Below, piece after piece: positions 49,491-60,480 of a DNA stretch of 64,000 nt. The notes beneath the pieces are model-generated. The model had not been told where the DNA came from, made no database searches, and was given only the letters and a program-made list of their open reading frames with translations. The stretch comes from Megachile rotundata. Taxonomy: Eukaryota > Arthropoda > Insecta > Hymenoptera > Megachilidae. Within the stretch, counting starts at the first letter, position 1, and each line of letters opens with the position of its first letter. The position numbers and the translations under genes were made by a program. Location of the stretch: NCBI RefSeq assembly GCF_050947335.1, contig NC_134991.1, positions 8,494,001 through 8,558,000 of the forward strand, in the 5' to 3' direction.

Positions 49491-50460
49491 AAGTTTCAAA
49501 TTCGTGTATATAGAAATTTAGTGGACTGAAAATTCGGGAATTTCGGGAATATGAAAGTTTCAAGATTTGAGAATATAAGAATTTTAGTGATAGAGAGTGC
49601 AGTGCGTAGAATTATGATACATGAAATTACGACGCGTGGAATTATGGAGCGTGGCACTACGCTGCGTGGAATTTTATCACGTTTGGATCTACGATGCGTG
49701 GAATTACCACGCGTGGAACTACGGCGCATAGAATTACCACGCGTAGAATTACCGTGCGTGGAATTACCACGTTTGGATCTACGATGCGTGGAATTACCAC
49801 GCGTGGAACTACGGCGCATAGAATTGCCACGCGTGGAATTACAATCCATAGAATTACCGTGGGTCGAATTACCACGCTTGGAACTACGATGCGTGGAATT
49901 ACTACGTATGGAACTACGGTGCATAGAATTACCACGCGTGGAATTACGACGCGTAGAATTACCGTGCGTGGAATTACCACGCTTGTAACTACGGTGCGTG
50001 GAATTAGTACGCGTGAAACTACGGCGCGTAAAATTACCACGCGTGGAATTACGATGCGTAGAATTACCGTGCGTGGAATTACCACGTTTGGATCTACGAT
50101 GCGTGGAATTACCACGCGTGGAACTACGGCGCATAGAATTGCCACGCGTGGAATTACGAAGCGTGGCACTACGCTGCGTGGAATTACCACGCATGGAACT
50201 ACGATGCATAGAATTACCACACGTGGAATTACGAAGCGTGGCACTACGCTGTGTGGAATTACCACGCTTGGAACTACGATGCGTGGATGGGTATAGGACT
50301 TTTTTATTGGACCTTTTGGATATTTGTAACTTGGGATTTCCGAATATTTGGAAATTTAGAAATTTGAGAATTTGCAAATCTGCCAATTTGGAGATTTGGA
50401 AATTTAAAAATTGAATTTGAGAATTTAGTAATGTAAAAATTTAGAAATTTGGAAACCTTA
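49491..50460 (+). repeat. 15-bp CpG-rich array inside AT-rich minisatellite flanks
   Basis: The CpG part (about 49600-50290) has the unit GGAATTACCACGCGT, same orientation as the 47.8 kb array. GTTTGGATCTACGATGCG recurs at 49681, 49771 and 50086, spacings of 90 and 315 bp (6 and 21 units). On both sides (49491-49600 and 50320-50460) lies AAATTTGAGAATTTGGA-type minisatellite, so the CpG array is embedded in the AT-rich class. Frames of up to 296 codons are artefacts. Confidence 0.95.
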
Positions 50461-51550
50461 TTCTCCAGTTTCCCCGTATTCTGTGCTCTAACCACCCCGA
50501 CGTTTTTATCCACTTTCCTCCCGTTCTTTTTTCGTTATTCTCCCAACGATCTCTGTCTTTTGGTGTATTTTACATTATCACCCCGGCTCCACGATCCTCT
50601 CGCGTCTCTATCAACTTTTCAACGTGGCACGCTCTTCGCAGTTCCATTTAATATTTATTTCTTATCCTTCTCTACCCGCGTGTTTCTCTCATTTTCTTCT
50701 CTCTAACAATGACTTTCTTTCCCCGTTTCTTCATTTTCCAGCGTCACCCCAACTCCTGCGCCCTATTCCTCCTCTCCATATTTCTGAGTGTACTTCGCCC
50801 TCCCTTCTTCGTCCAACCCCTTTCTTCTTTGTTCCTTAATAGTCGTAGCTTCGGATGTACGTGCCTGACGCGACTTAAGCGAAAGAGCAGCGAAATTTTT
50901 CCGTGTCGTCGGGCAAAAGTCTGGCAGGAAAAGATTGACTCACGCTTCGCGCTTTTGCGACTTTTAATAGCGATCGTTTCTTTTCCCGTCCCCCTCCCCG
51001 CGTACCCCCTTGTTTAATCGCGTCGCACGCGCTTAAAAACTATTTTCCCTCGTCTCCGACCAACAAATTCCACGCGAAACGGATCGCGTCGCGTCTTAAG
51101 CGTCTCGCGAGTTGTCTTGTGGGAAAAATTGCACGTTAATGGCGTAATTTTTCGTCACGGATGACGGGGGTTGGGCAAAAGCGCGTGCTTGATGCACGGA
51201 TCTCAATTGCAACGGAAAAAGAAACGAACGATCCGGTGAATCAGCCAGAAATTGGACTTGAAACGAGTCTCGACAAATTTTATCAAAGATCTCTTCTCGA
51301 CACGAGAATTTTATGGAAAAGGATTTTTCGTTGTAAAATTAGCACGGATAATGGATGCCATTTGCGCGTTTATAAACTGATCAGACATTTCGTTTGTGAA
51401 TTCATCGCTCGATTGATCAGTTACATTTTCGGTTATCGTATTTTAGTGATAGTGGCCAAATAGGTCTGTATTTCCAGGCGGATAAATTTTCACAGAAGTT
51501 ATTTTGTTGTTTTGAACAGCATATGAAATGTTCACGTTAATAAGACAGTT
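50461..51550. other. Pyrimidine-rich, GC-balanced unassigned stretch
   Basis: From 50461 to about 50840 the plus strand is CT-rich (TTCCTCTCTCTAACA, CTCCCTTCTTCG). CpG-richer sequence follows up to 51150. Frames of 70-102 codons give S/F/P-rich products typical of translated CT-rich DNA. A promoter region is possible but unproven. Confidence 0.3.
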
Positions 51551-51885
51551 TTTCACGTATATCTCGTTATTTATTAATTTTACAACAAAAGTTATAAGAA
51601 AAGAATTTGTAGCCTGTAAAATTCTCTATAAAAAAGGTTATGTCAGTTTTTCTCGTATGGTTAATCATTTTTGAGATAATATTGTGTAAAGTTACAAATG
51701 GTGATACTTATGCTTATTAGAACGGGGTTGGGTAAGGAGGAATGATATTTTGAAGCTGATTCGAAAAGCGGGTCTCTTACGCGGAAAACTGTAAGAACCT
51801 TTTTTGTAGAGAATTTTGCAAGCTATTAATTTGGTGATATCGACTTTTGTGGTGGAACTAGTAGGTAATGAGATATACACGGAAA
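51551..51885 (-). mobile_element. Miniature inverted-repeat element, family X copy 2
   Basis: The left arm (about 51551-51641) has CGTATATCTCGTTATTTATT, ACAACAAAAGTT and AAAATTCTCTATAAAAAAGG. The right arm (about 51795-51885) is the reverse complement with changes, ending TAATGAGATATACACGG. The interior, read on the other strand, aligns with copy 1 (TTTTCGAAT, CAAAATATCATTC), so the two copies are homologous end to end and inserted in opposite directions. Confidence 0.82.
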
Positions 51886-52883
51886 TCTACGAAGTGTTGT
51901 GACTTTCTGTAACACAAGTACACTTAACAAGATTTATAGATAAGAATCTTTGATATATTGCTTAAATTTATAATATAAAAGTTTATAAATTAATATAGCT
52001 TGCTAAAAATTCTACAAAATCAACATCGAAGAATACAGTCCAATACTTTGCTGTTATTTTCAATGTCGTATGTTAAAACTCCGTGCATGGTAAAATCAAA
52101 TTAAAATAAAAAGAAAGGTCAACGAACTTCCATACAGAGAGGAAGTTTATTTAAATTCAATTACACATTCTCAATGAACATTTTCCTATTCAATCCGTAC
52201 ATCAGCGAAAATAATATCTCGCATTTATCCGTTTACTATCCCACATAATGAATTGTTGCGGTATTAATAAAAAGAAGAATAACGAAACGATAAGGCCAAC
52301 GGCATACGGAACGATTGTACAAATTATAAAGGCGATAAATTCAAACGGAACGCAATGGTACTTTTACCATTCAAAATTTATGGAAGACAGAAGTTGCAGG
52401 CATGAACGGTTTGCAGTTCGTTCGTTAACGATCGCTCAATGGAAACCGTATTATTGCACCGGCAACAATTGCGTCGATATTTTATTGCTGGAATAATTAT
52501 GTAAAGCGAATTAAACCATGAAGCAATTAATGTACGCGTTTGCAGTTGCAACTGAACGTCTCCTACACTACCGTTCTATGTTTACCGGGACGTAAATTTA
52601 TTAGATAATTACAGGGGGAACGGTGTTTATCGAATTCCATTTCATTGCCTATTTACGTAATTCACTGCCGTTTAATTAAAAGCCCGCACCAATTAACTTT
52701 TATATTCATTTTAGCCAACTTTTAAGCGACACTCCTTTCTGACCGTGAACTTTTACAAATTGCAAATCGCAAATTGAGTAAATTGAACTAGATAAGAATA
52801 GAACAGTTGTAATTAGTATTAGGCATTTGTAACTTTATCCTTTTGTAATCCGAACTTCATTAATTAAAACATGCAAAGCATAT
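51886..52883. other. Unassigned noncoding stretch
   Basis: An 82-codon frame at 52248-52496 begins MNCCGINKKKNN, is not recognised, and has no supporting context. Confidence 0.4.
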
Positions 52884-53004
52884 GAATAACAGAGTATCAT
52901 ACTTCAGTTGAGTATTGATTGTCGATATATTTTACATAGAAACACACAGTAATTCCAGATTATATTCGTATTTTAGCTTATTAATATTCACGTATATTTA
53001 TTTT
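52884..53004 (+). repeat. Left copy of a direct duplication bracketing an array
   Basis: It contains GAATAACAGAGTATC, TTGAGTATTGATTGTCGAT, AGAAACACACAGTAATTCC and TATTTTAGCTTATTAATATTC. A closely similar copy lies at 53952-54074, with the minisatellite between. Confidence 0.9.
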
Positions 53005-53951
53005 AGGGACTTAGGGATTTGAGGATTTGGGCGTTTGAGGATTTGAGGATGTGGGAACTCGGGATTTTGGGAATTAAGAAATCTGGAAATTTGGGGATGT
53101 GGGAATTTAAGGATTTGAGAGTTTGAGGACTTGGGAATTTGAGGATTTGAGAGTTTCATGACTTGGGAATTTAGGGATTTTACAGTTTGGTGACTTGGGA
53201 ATTTGTGTCCTTGAGAAATTGAGAATTTATGGATTTGTGGACTTGGGAATGTGGGAATTGGGATATGGGGGAACTTGGATGTGTGAGAATTTGGGAATGT
53301 GGAAATTTGGAAATTTGAGAATTTGAGAATGTGGGAATTTGAATATGTGAGAATTTGGATATGTGGGAATTTGGATATGTGGGAATTTTGATGTGTGGGA
53401 ATTTGGATATGTGGGAATTTGGATATGTGGGGATTTGGTTATGTGGGAATTTGGATATGTGGGAATTTGGATATGTGGGAATTTGAATGTGTGGGAATTT
53501 GGATATGTGGGAATTTGGATATGTGGGAATTTGGATATGTGGGAATTTGAATGTGTGGGAATTTGGATATGTGCGAATTTTGATATGTGGGAATTTGGAT
53601 ATGTGGGAATTTGAATGTGTGGGAATTTGGATGTGTGGGGATTTGGGGATTTGGGAATTTGGGGGTTTGGGAATGTGGGGATGTGGGAATTTCGATATGT
53701 GGGAATTTGCATATGTGGGAATTTGGGTATGTAGGAATTTTGATGTGTGGGAATTTGGATATGTGGGAATTTGGATATGTGGGGATTTTGTTATGTGGGA
53801 ATTTGGATATGTGGGAATTTGGATATGTGGGAATTTGAATGTGTGGGAATTTGGATATGTGGGAATTTGAATATGTGGGAATTTGAATGTGTGGGAATTT
53901 GGATATGTAGGAATTTGAATATCTGGAAATTTGGGGATTTGGAAATTTGGC
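53005..53951. repeat. 16-bp minisatellite GTGGGAATTTGGATAT
   Basis: The central part (about 53340-53940) is a nearly regular 16-bp repeat of about 35 units with GAATGT and GGTTAT variants. The left part is a looser TTTGAGGATTTGGGA type. Since 16 is not a multiple of 3 and no unit holds a stop in either used direction, every frame is open. The product is a 16-residue peptide repeat spanning three DNA units, with up to 257 codons on the minus strand. I regard these frames as artefacts. Confidence 0.96.
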
Positions 53952-54074
53952 AATAACAGAGTATCTTACATCACTTGAGTATTGATTATCGATAAAGTTA
54001 TTTTACCTAGAAACACACAGTAATTCCAGATTACACTGGTATTTTAGCTTGTTAATATTCACGTATGTTTGTTC
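53952..54074 (+). repeat. Right copy of the direct duplication
   Basis: It matches 52884-53004 over about 120 bp with scattered substitutions and a short indel (AATAACAGAGTATC, TTGAGTATTGATTATCGAT, AGAAACACACAGTAATTCC, GTTAATATTCACGTAT). Confidence 0.9.
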
Positions 54075-55090
54075 ATCACAGTACACTACTTCTCCGTAAA
54101 TAAATACAAACTTTTCATTACATTAATACATTAATACTAATCTCTTGACGAATCACGCTTAAGTTGCACAACACAAAGCAATATATTCATATAAACAGTT
54201 CAGCTTTATAAAATTCGATACAATCATTCTCCCACGTTCATGTTAATCTTCCGAAGCGAAATTTCAATAAATTGGATAGGTCGTGATGCGATGATTTTCG
54301 GTCCATATCCCCTTAATTTGCAATCATATTTTTCTATCAAAATTCAATCGCGGCAACTCCGCGGATAAAAACACAAAGCAACTGGCGGTGCTCCATTGTG
54401 CTTTGCAATTCAACTGCGTGGAGTGTTTTTTTTCGTGATAACTAAATGGGAAAAAAGAGGAGTATGAAAAACGATATCGATGCCATAAAGTTTTCTGTTT
54501 GAATCTATGAAAACCCCTAACAGTCGGTGCTTTCTGGTAACGTGGAAATTTTAATAGCCCGTACGGTGTTACAGTTTGTACATGTCAATTAAATGTCGGG
54601 GACAGGTTGGCCAGAGGGAAGACAGATGAAATAGAAAAAAAAAATATACAGAGGAAAAATCGAAAGTGAAAATATTTTTCTCGTTTCATACCGCGCGGGA
54701 CAATGCAAATATTTCCTTTATTTTCCGTAACTTTATACATACATTGTCATTGTTTCTTGTGACATTTTTTTTCTATCTCGCCGTCTCTCGTTTAAAAAAT
54801 ACACGCAATCTTGCACCCGTGTGCGCCACCATTCGTTCCCGTCGTTATATCTGTTCCGGATGAAACGAATTTACCGTGGATTCGACTGCAGGAACGGAAA
54901 ATCGTTCCATTTTCGACTTCTCGCTCAAACGAATACGCTGGATTTATAGGCGTCGATCGCGGCGAACGTGCCTCATCAGAAAACGATCGAGTTTATTTTT
55001 CCGTTCAACATTGACGTAATAGGATCTTTGGGATCGATCAGGTCCGATAGAGTCGATGGTCTACACAGATCGTCACGGAATGGCTTTTCG
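54075..55090. other. Unassigned noncoding stretch
   Basis: No recognised gene or repeat. Short frames of 60-73 codons occur near 54666-55189. Confidence 0.4.
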
Positions 55091-55745
55091 AAATTTGCTG
55101 GTTTGGAGGTTTGGGGTAAACGGAATTTTGAATATTTGGGAAATTTGGGAATTTGGGATTTTTGGGTGTGGGGGAATTTGGAAATTTAGGTATTTGAGAT
55201 ATTTGGGATGTTTGAGAAAATTTAGGAAATTTAGAAAATTTTGGAATTAAAAATTTTTGAATATTTAGGAAATTTAGGTATTTATATATTTGGAATATTT
55301 GAGATTTTTTGAAAATTTAGGAAATTTAGAAATATTTGGGAAATTTAGGAAATTTAGATTTGGGGGCATTGGGAAATTTAGGAATTTGAAGATTAGGGGA
55401 TTTGAGGAAATAGGAAATTAAAAATGTAGGGAATTTGTAAACTAATTTTACGAAGATGAAGAATTTGGGAATTATAGAATTTGGAAAATACAAAATTTGC
55501 AAACTTGCAAACTAAGAAATTTGAAAAGCAGAAATTTTGCAAACTAGAAAACTACAAAATATCAAATTTGGAAACTCAAAAATTCGGGAGCTAGAAAATT
55601 TGAAAAGTAGAAAAGTTGCGAACTACAAAATTTGAAAAGAGAATTTGAGTCCCAAGGAACTCGAAAGCAAAAGAATTTACAAATTAAAGAATTTAAAACT
55701 AGGAATGTAGAAAATTTAGAAACTATAAGACTTCAATAGCAAACG
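55091..55745. repeat. Degenerate AATTTGGGAAATTTAGG minisatellite
   Basis: Irregular GGAAATTTAGGA and ATATTTGGGAAATTT units run to about 55400. They then drift into AAATTTGAAAACTAGAAAATT-type sequence. The unit length varies between about 8 and 16 bp. Confidence 0.85.
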
Positions 55746-56644
55746 AAAAAGAAAGTGTAAAGTAACAAAAATCTACGATAAATAAATTTGCGCATCGAAA
55801 ACGATAAATATCATCAAAAGTAAAAATCTGACTGCGCATCAATTATTCAATTTCCCTCGCGAACTTCGACAAAATTCCGCTTAATGGATTAAACGCGATG
55901 CAAATGAAACATTAGTTGCTTCAGTCTTTGAATTTAAACAGCACGCCGGTTGTCTTGAATACTTAAGTACGTGTTATTATAATAAATTCTGTTTTACTTC
56001 GGCGAAACTTCAGCGATAGATAAGGGATGAAGCGCAGGAAGTTTCGAGTAAACGGCTAGCACAACCAACGAGATAGGACATTTTCCGAAACAATGTGTGT
56101 TATCTTGACACGCGTATCAGTCGCGAAAAACTTGGCGATAAATAATGAGAGATGTCTAACGATGTCAAAGAAAAGATACGAGTTCATTCGAAGAACTTCG
56201 TTCACATGCTACTCCATGCTACATCGTCCATCATTGCTCCGGTGCTATTTCTACCTTTATTTACGAAAATTTATCATCTATCTTGGTCGCGAAATTCCTT
56301 CTGCATTATAATTTACTGGCATTATGGTGGGTGCACACCGTAACGTGTGGATTCGAGACACGAAACCGTTGAAAACAGCGTACCTTCTTTTAAATTTTAT
56401 TTTTCGAGCTACAACCATCGTTTCAGTTGTTTTCTATATGGTGGGATTCTTTTGAGAAATGACCGTTTCCTTGCTTTCATTTTATCGCCCGGGAAGGAAC
56501 TTTCTTTCACCAGATTACGTTTCCAACACGAACCACCTGTAATATTTATAGGTACATTTAAATCCTAGATATCAGAAACATCCACGCAACACGATGCTAC
56601 TCTTAACGTAGACTGGGATAGCAACGACTACGAGAATGGAATTA
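55746..56644. other. Unassigned noncoding stretch
   Basis: Two overlapping plus frames (56093-56311 and 56152-56343) and one at 56347-56568 have no recognised domain. Confidence 0.4.
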
Positions 56645-57845
56645 TATTACAAGTTAAGTTAAGTTGGAATTTGGGAATATGGACATCAGGAAATGTGGTA
56701 GTTTGAGTAAGTGGGAATTGAGAATGTTGGATTTTGGGGGTTAGAGAGTTTGGGGCTTGAAAATTTAAGTATTTGAGAATTTAAGAGTTTGTCAATTTGA
56801 GAATTTGAGAACTTGAGAATTTGACAATTTGAAAATTTGACAATTTGACAATTTGACAATTGGACAATTTGACAATTGGACAATTGGACAATTGGACAAT
56901 TTGATAATTTGACAATTTGAGAATTGGAGAATATGAGAATTTAAGAATTTTGAATTTGAGAATTTGGGGATTTGAAAATTTGGAATTTTCAGGAATTGGG
57001 AACTTGGGGATTTGAGAACTAGTGACTTCAGGAACTTGGGAATTTAAGGATTTGGAAATTTGAGTACATAGCAATTTAAGAATGTTGGAATTTGGGGATT
57101 AGAGCGGCTGGAGACTTGAGAATTTGAATATTTCAGAATTTCAGAATTTCAGAATTTCAGAATTTCAGAGTTTCAGAATTTCATAATTTGGAGATTTGGG
57201 AATTTGAGAATTGGAGAATGTGGGAGTGTGGAGATTTATTAATGTGCACATTTGGGAATGTGGGAAATTGAAAATGTGGAAATTTGGGAATGTGAGAATT
57301 TGGGAATGCGGGAAATTGGGAATGTGGGAAATTGGGAATGTTGGAAATTGATAATGTTGGAAATTGAGAATGTGGGAAATTAAGAATGTGGGAAATTGGG
57401 AATGTGGGAAATTGGGAATGTGCAAAATTGAGAATGTGGGAAGTTAAGAATGTGAAAAATTGGGAATGTGGGAAATTGGAAATGTGGAATTTGAAAATGT
57501 GGAAATTTGGTAATGTGAGAATTTGGAAATGCGGGAAATTGGGAATGTGGGAAATTTTGATTGTGGGAAATTGGGAATGTGGAATTTGGAAATGTGGGAA
57601 ATTGGGAATGTGAGAAATTGGGTATGCAGAAATTGGAGAATATTGGAATTTGTGGATTATAGAGTTTGCAATTTGGAAATTCGGGTAATTGAGAATTTGG
57701 AGATTTGGGAATCAGGGAATATGGAAATTTTTAAATGTGAGAATTTAGAAGTATAGGAATTTGCAAATGTGAGAATATAGAAATATGGCAATTTAGGAAC
57801 TTTGAAATTTCAGAACCTAGAAATTATAAGAATCCCAAAACATGA
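56645..57845. repeat. Compound AT-rich minisatellite
   Basis: At 56810-56940 a 10-bp (ACAATTTGAC/ACAATTGGAC) block dominates. At 57128-57180 there is a TTTCAGAA 8-bp block. At 57210-57620 there is a 16-bp (GGGAATGTGGGAAATT) block. The right edge decays into AGAATCCCAAAACATGACCAG, which also marks the right edge of the array at 58.8-59.6 kb. Confidence 0.92.
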
Positions 57846-58795
57846 CCAGTAAGAATTTTATATTAACATTAAATAACGACGTTTTCTTAACAAATTGTCA
57901 TGAATGAATAGTTCCTATTTTTCCCACTATCTAAACATTTCTCTTTGTTCCGAAAAAATGCTCTGCTACTGAACCAATACATAATATCTCATCACGTGTC
58001 ATTCTATTTTTTATACAAACAGAAATTAATACTACACCATTATTAAAAGTCCATAATTCCCAAGCAAAGTTATCTTACTTGCCCTATACAATTGTAGAAT
58101 CAATTTATATTTCCCAGCTTTCCTTTAACCCCATCAAAGAATACAACTTTAATTTCGAATTCAGTTAAAGTTGAAGAAACAACTCAAAATGTAGTTCAAA
58201 TCGAGTTAAAAGCTACAGGGAAGAATTAATAAGTAGATTGTTGACTCGTCAGGTAATTCCGACGACCAGCAGAAATTAAAGGAAACTTTACAATTTAATG
58301 TTCGCCATCTACAAACTAATTCTCCCAACTTCCTCGGGCAATATTGCCGCTCAACTGGAACGCTCGGTCATGAATCTCTTAAACGTAATCACGCGTGATC
58401 CGTACCGCGTTGTCGCGTGGCCATATCGTACAATTTACAACGGGAACATCCTCTTCCCTCGTCCTTTTTCACCGTCGCCTTCGAAACTTTCTTTACCAAC
58501 GTAATTTCCTCGGTTCTGATGGATAGTCGCTAACTTCTCAATTGTTTCACCATGATTCGCATCGGTCGAACAGCTTCGTTGAATTGTAAAACTTGGATGG
58601 CAATTTGGAGGGTGGCCGTAGAAAAATTAAGGGCCATAGTCGCTCTACTGTGTCATCGGACGACTTGCAATTTCTGCGTCCAAGTTTGAGAGGCTATGCG
58701 AGTTTGGAGAAGATTGCGTGAGAAGTTTCCGTTGCGTCGTGAAATAAGGGGGGGAAGAATTTGTGTTTGTTAAGGGTAGGTAATTAGGTCTTTTG
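57846..58795. other. Unassigned noncoding stretch
   Basis: A 68-codon frame at 58298-58504 is not recognised. The right end leads into the next minisatellite. Confidence 0.4.
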
Positions 58796-59640
58796 GAGGT
58801 ACTGATTTGGGGATTTAGGGATATAGGGATTTCAATGTTTGGGAATTTAGGGATTTGAGGATTTGGGGATTTGGGCATTTGGACATTTAGGGATCTGAAG
58901 ATATGAGAATAAGGGAATTCGGGATTTCGGGAATTAAGGAATATAGAAATTCGGGGATGAGGGAATTTAGGAATTTGAGAGTTTCGCGACTTGGGAATTT
59001 GGGGAGTTGAAAGTTTGGGGACTTGGGAATTTGTGTATTTGAGAATTTGAAAGTTTGGTGACTTGGAAACTCGTGTATTTGAGAATTTGAGAATTTGGAA
59101 ACTTAGGGAATGTGAATTTGTGGATTTGGGAATGTGGGAATTTGGGTATGTAGGAATTCGGATGTGTGGGAATTTGGATGTGTAGGAATTTGAGTATGTG
59201 GGAATTTGGGGATATGGAAATTTGAATGTGTGGGAATTTGGATATGTGGGAATTTGAGGATTTGAGAATTTGGGAATGTGGGAATTTGAGAATGTGAAAA
59301 TTTAGGAATGTGGGAATTGGGGAATGTGGGAATTTAGGAATGTGGGAATTTAGGAATGTGGGAATTGGGGAATGTAGGAATTTAGGAATGTGGGAATTTA
59401 GGAATGTGGGAATTTAGGAATGTGGGAATTTAGGAATGTGGGAAGTTGGGAATGTGAGAGTTTGGGAATATTGGAAGTTGGAAATGTGAGAATTTGAAAA
59501 TTTAGGAATTTGAGAATGTGGAAAATTGAAAATTTGAAAATTTGAGAATTTAAGAATTTGAAAATATGGTAATTCAGGGAGTTTAAAATTTCATAATTTA
59601 TAAATTGTAAAAATCCTAAAAAATGACCACTAATATGTAC
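58796..59640. repeat. Compound minisatellite, 16-bp GAATGTGGGAATTTAG core
   Basis: GATTTGGGGATTTAGGG units lead into TTTGAGAATTTGAAAG, then a 16-bp block at about 59280-59470 (GGGAATTTAGGAATGT). It ends in AAAATCCTAAAAAATGACCAC, like the 57.8 kb array edge. Confidence 0.92.
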
Positions 59641-60480
59641 TTCCAAAATATTTCCCATTGTCTCTCCTCATAAACCATATTAAATCGCCGCGTCGTATAT
59701 CACCATTCTAATCCTCAACTTACGTCACTGTTTATCGGTCGAATCGTAAAGCATGATTATAAATTGTTGACAGTTTTGTTTCCAATTATGAAACTATTAT
59801 GCGGTCGAAAGTGCTTTAAGCTGTTGAGTGAGAAACTATGAAGTCATTGAATTATAAATTTACTGTAGAAAACGAAGATAACCGACAGAAGCGCTCGTTT
59901 CACGTGGACGTCTTAAACGAGAGGCTGTTTATTTTTGTCAGTGCCTCTCGTGGTCGGTGAAAAATGTAAAAATAAAATCGGTTATGAAATCGTCGTGCTA
60001 TGAATGAATGGAGATTAACAAACATATTCTCATGAATCGTGGATGAATGGATTATATTTGATGTACGAATTTATTTAGTGCCTTGATTTAGCTGTGCAAT
60101 TTTAATTATTTTTTTTTTATTTTAATATTTTTTGTATGGATTGAAAATGATGAATGGTACAAAATTATCAGTTGTAGCGTCGATTGTTTTATTAACTGAA
60201 GTTACTATTATTTTTTGTAAATAAATTTTTAAGTAAAATTGAAAAAAGACACAGAGTTAATGTATATTTAAAAATTTTAATAATTTACGATGAAGATTGT
60301 GTATTTTGAAACTTGAGTAATATTTATGTAGGTGGTTGATTTATCACAATTTTATTTTTTTTATTTATTTGTAATCATTGACATTTTCATATGTGGGTGA
60401 AAGTTGAACTTCCATATGAATGCATCGTTCGTATAACTAGGTTCAGCCGTTTATTTAGTGCATATTATTAATAATAAACT
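59641..60480. other. Unassigned AT-rich stretch
   Basis: No gene, array or inverted-repeat element recognised. Confidence 0.5.

Noticed and set aside
26125..50290. 15-bp arrays as a CRISPR array
   Set aside because: There are no unique spacers, the units abut directly, and the DNA is eukaryotic in character.
53180..53953. 257-codon minus-strand frame rich in P, N, H and I
   Set aside because: It is a reading of the 16-bp minisatellite, and the other frames are open too.
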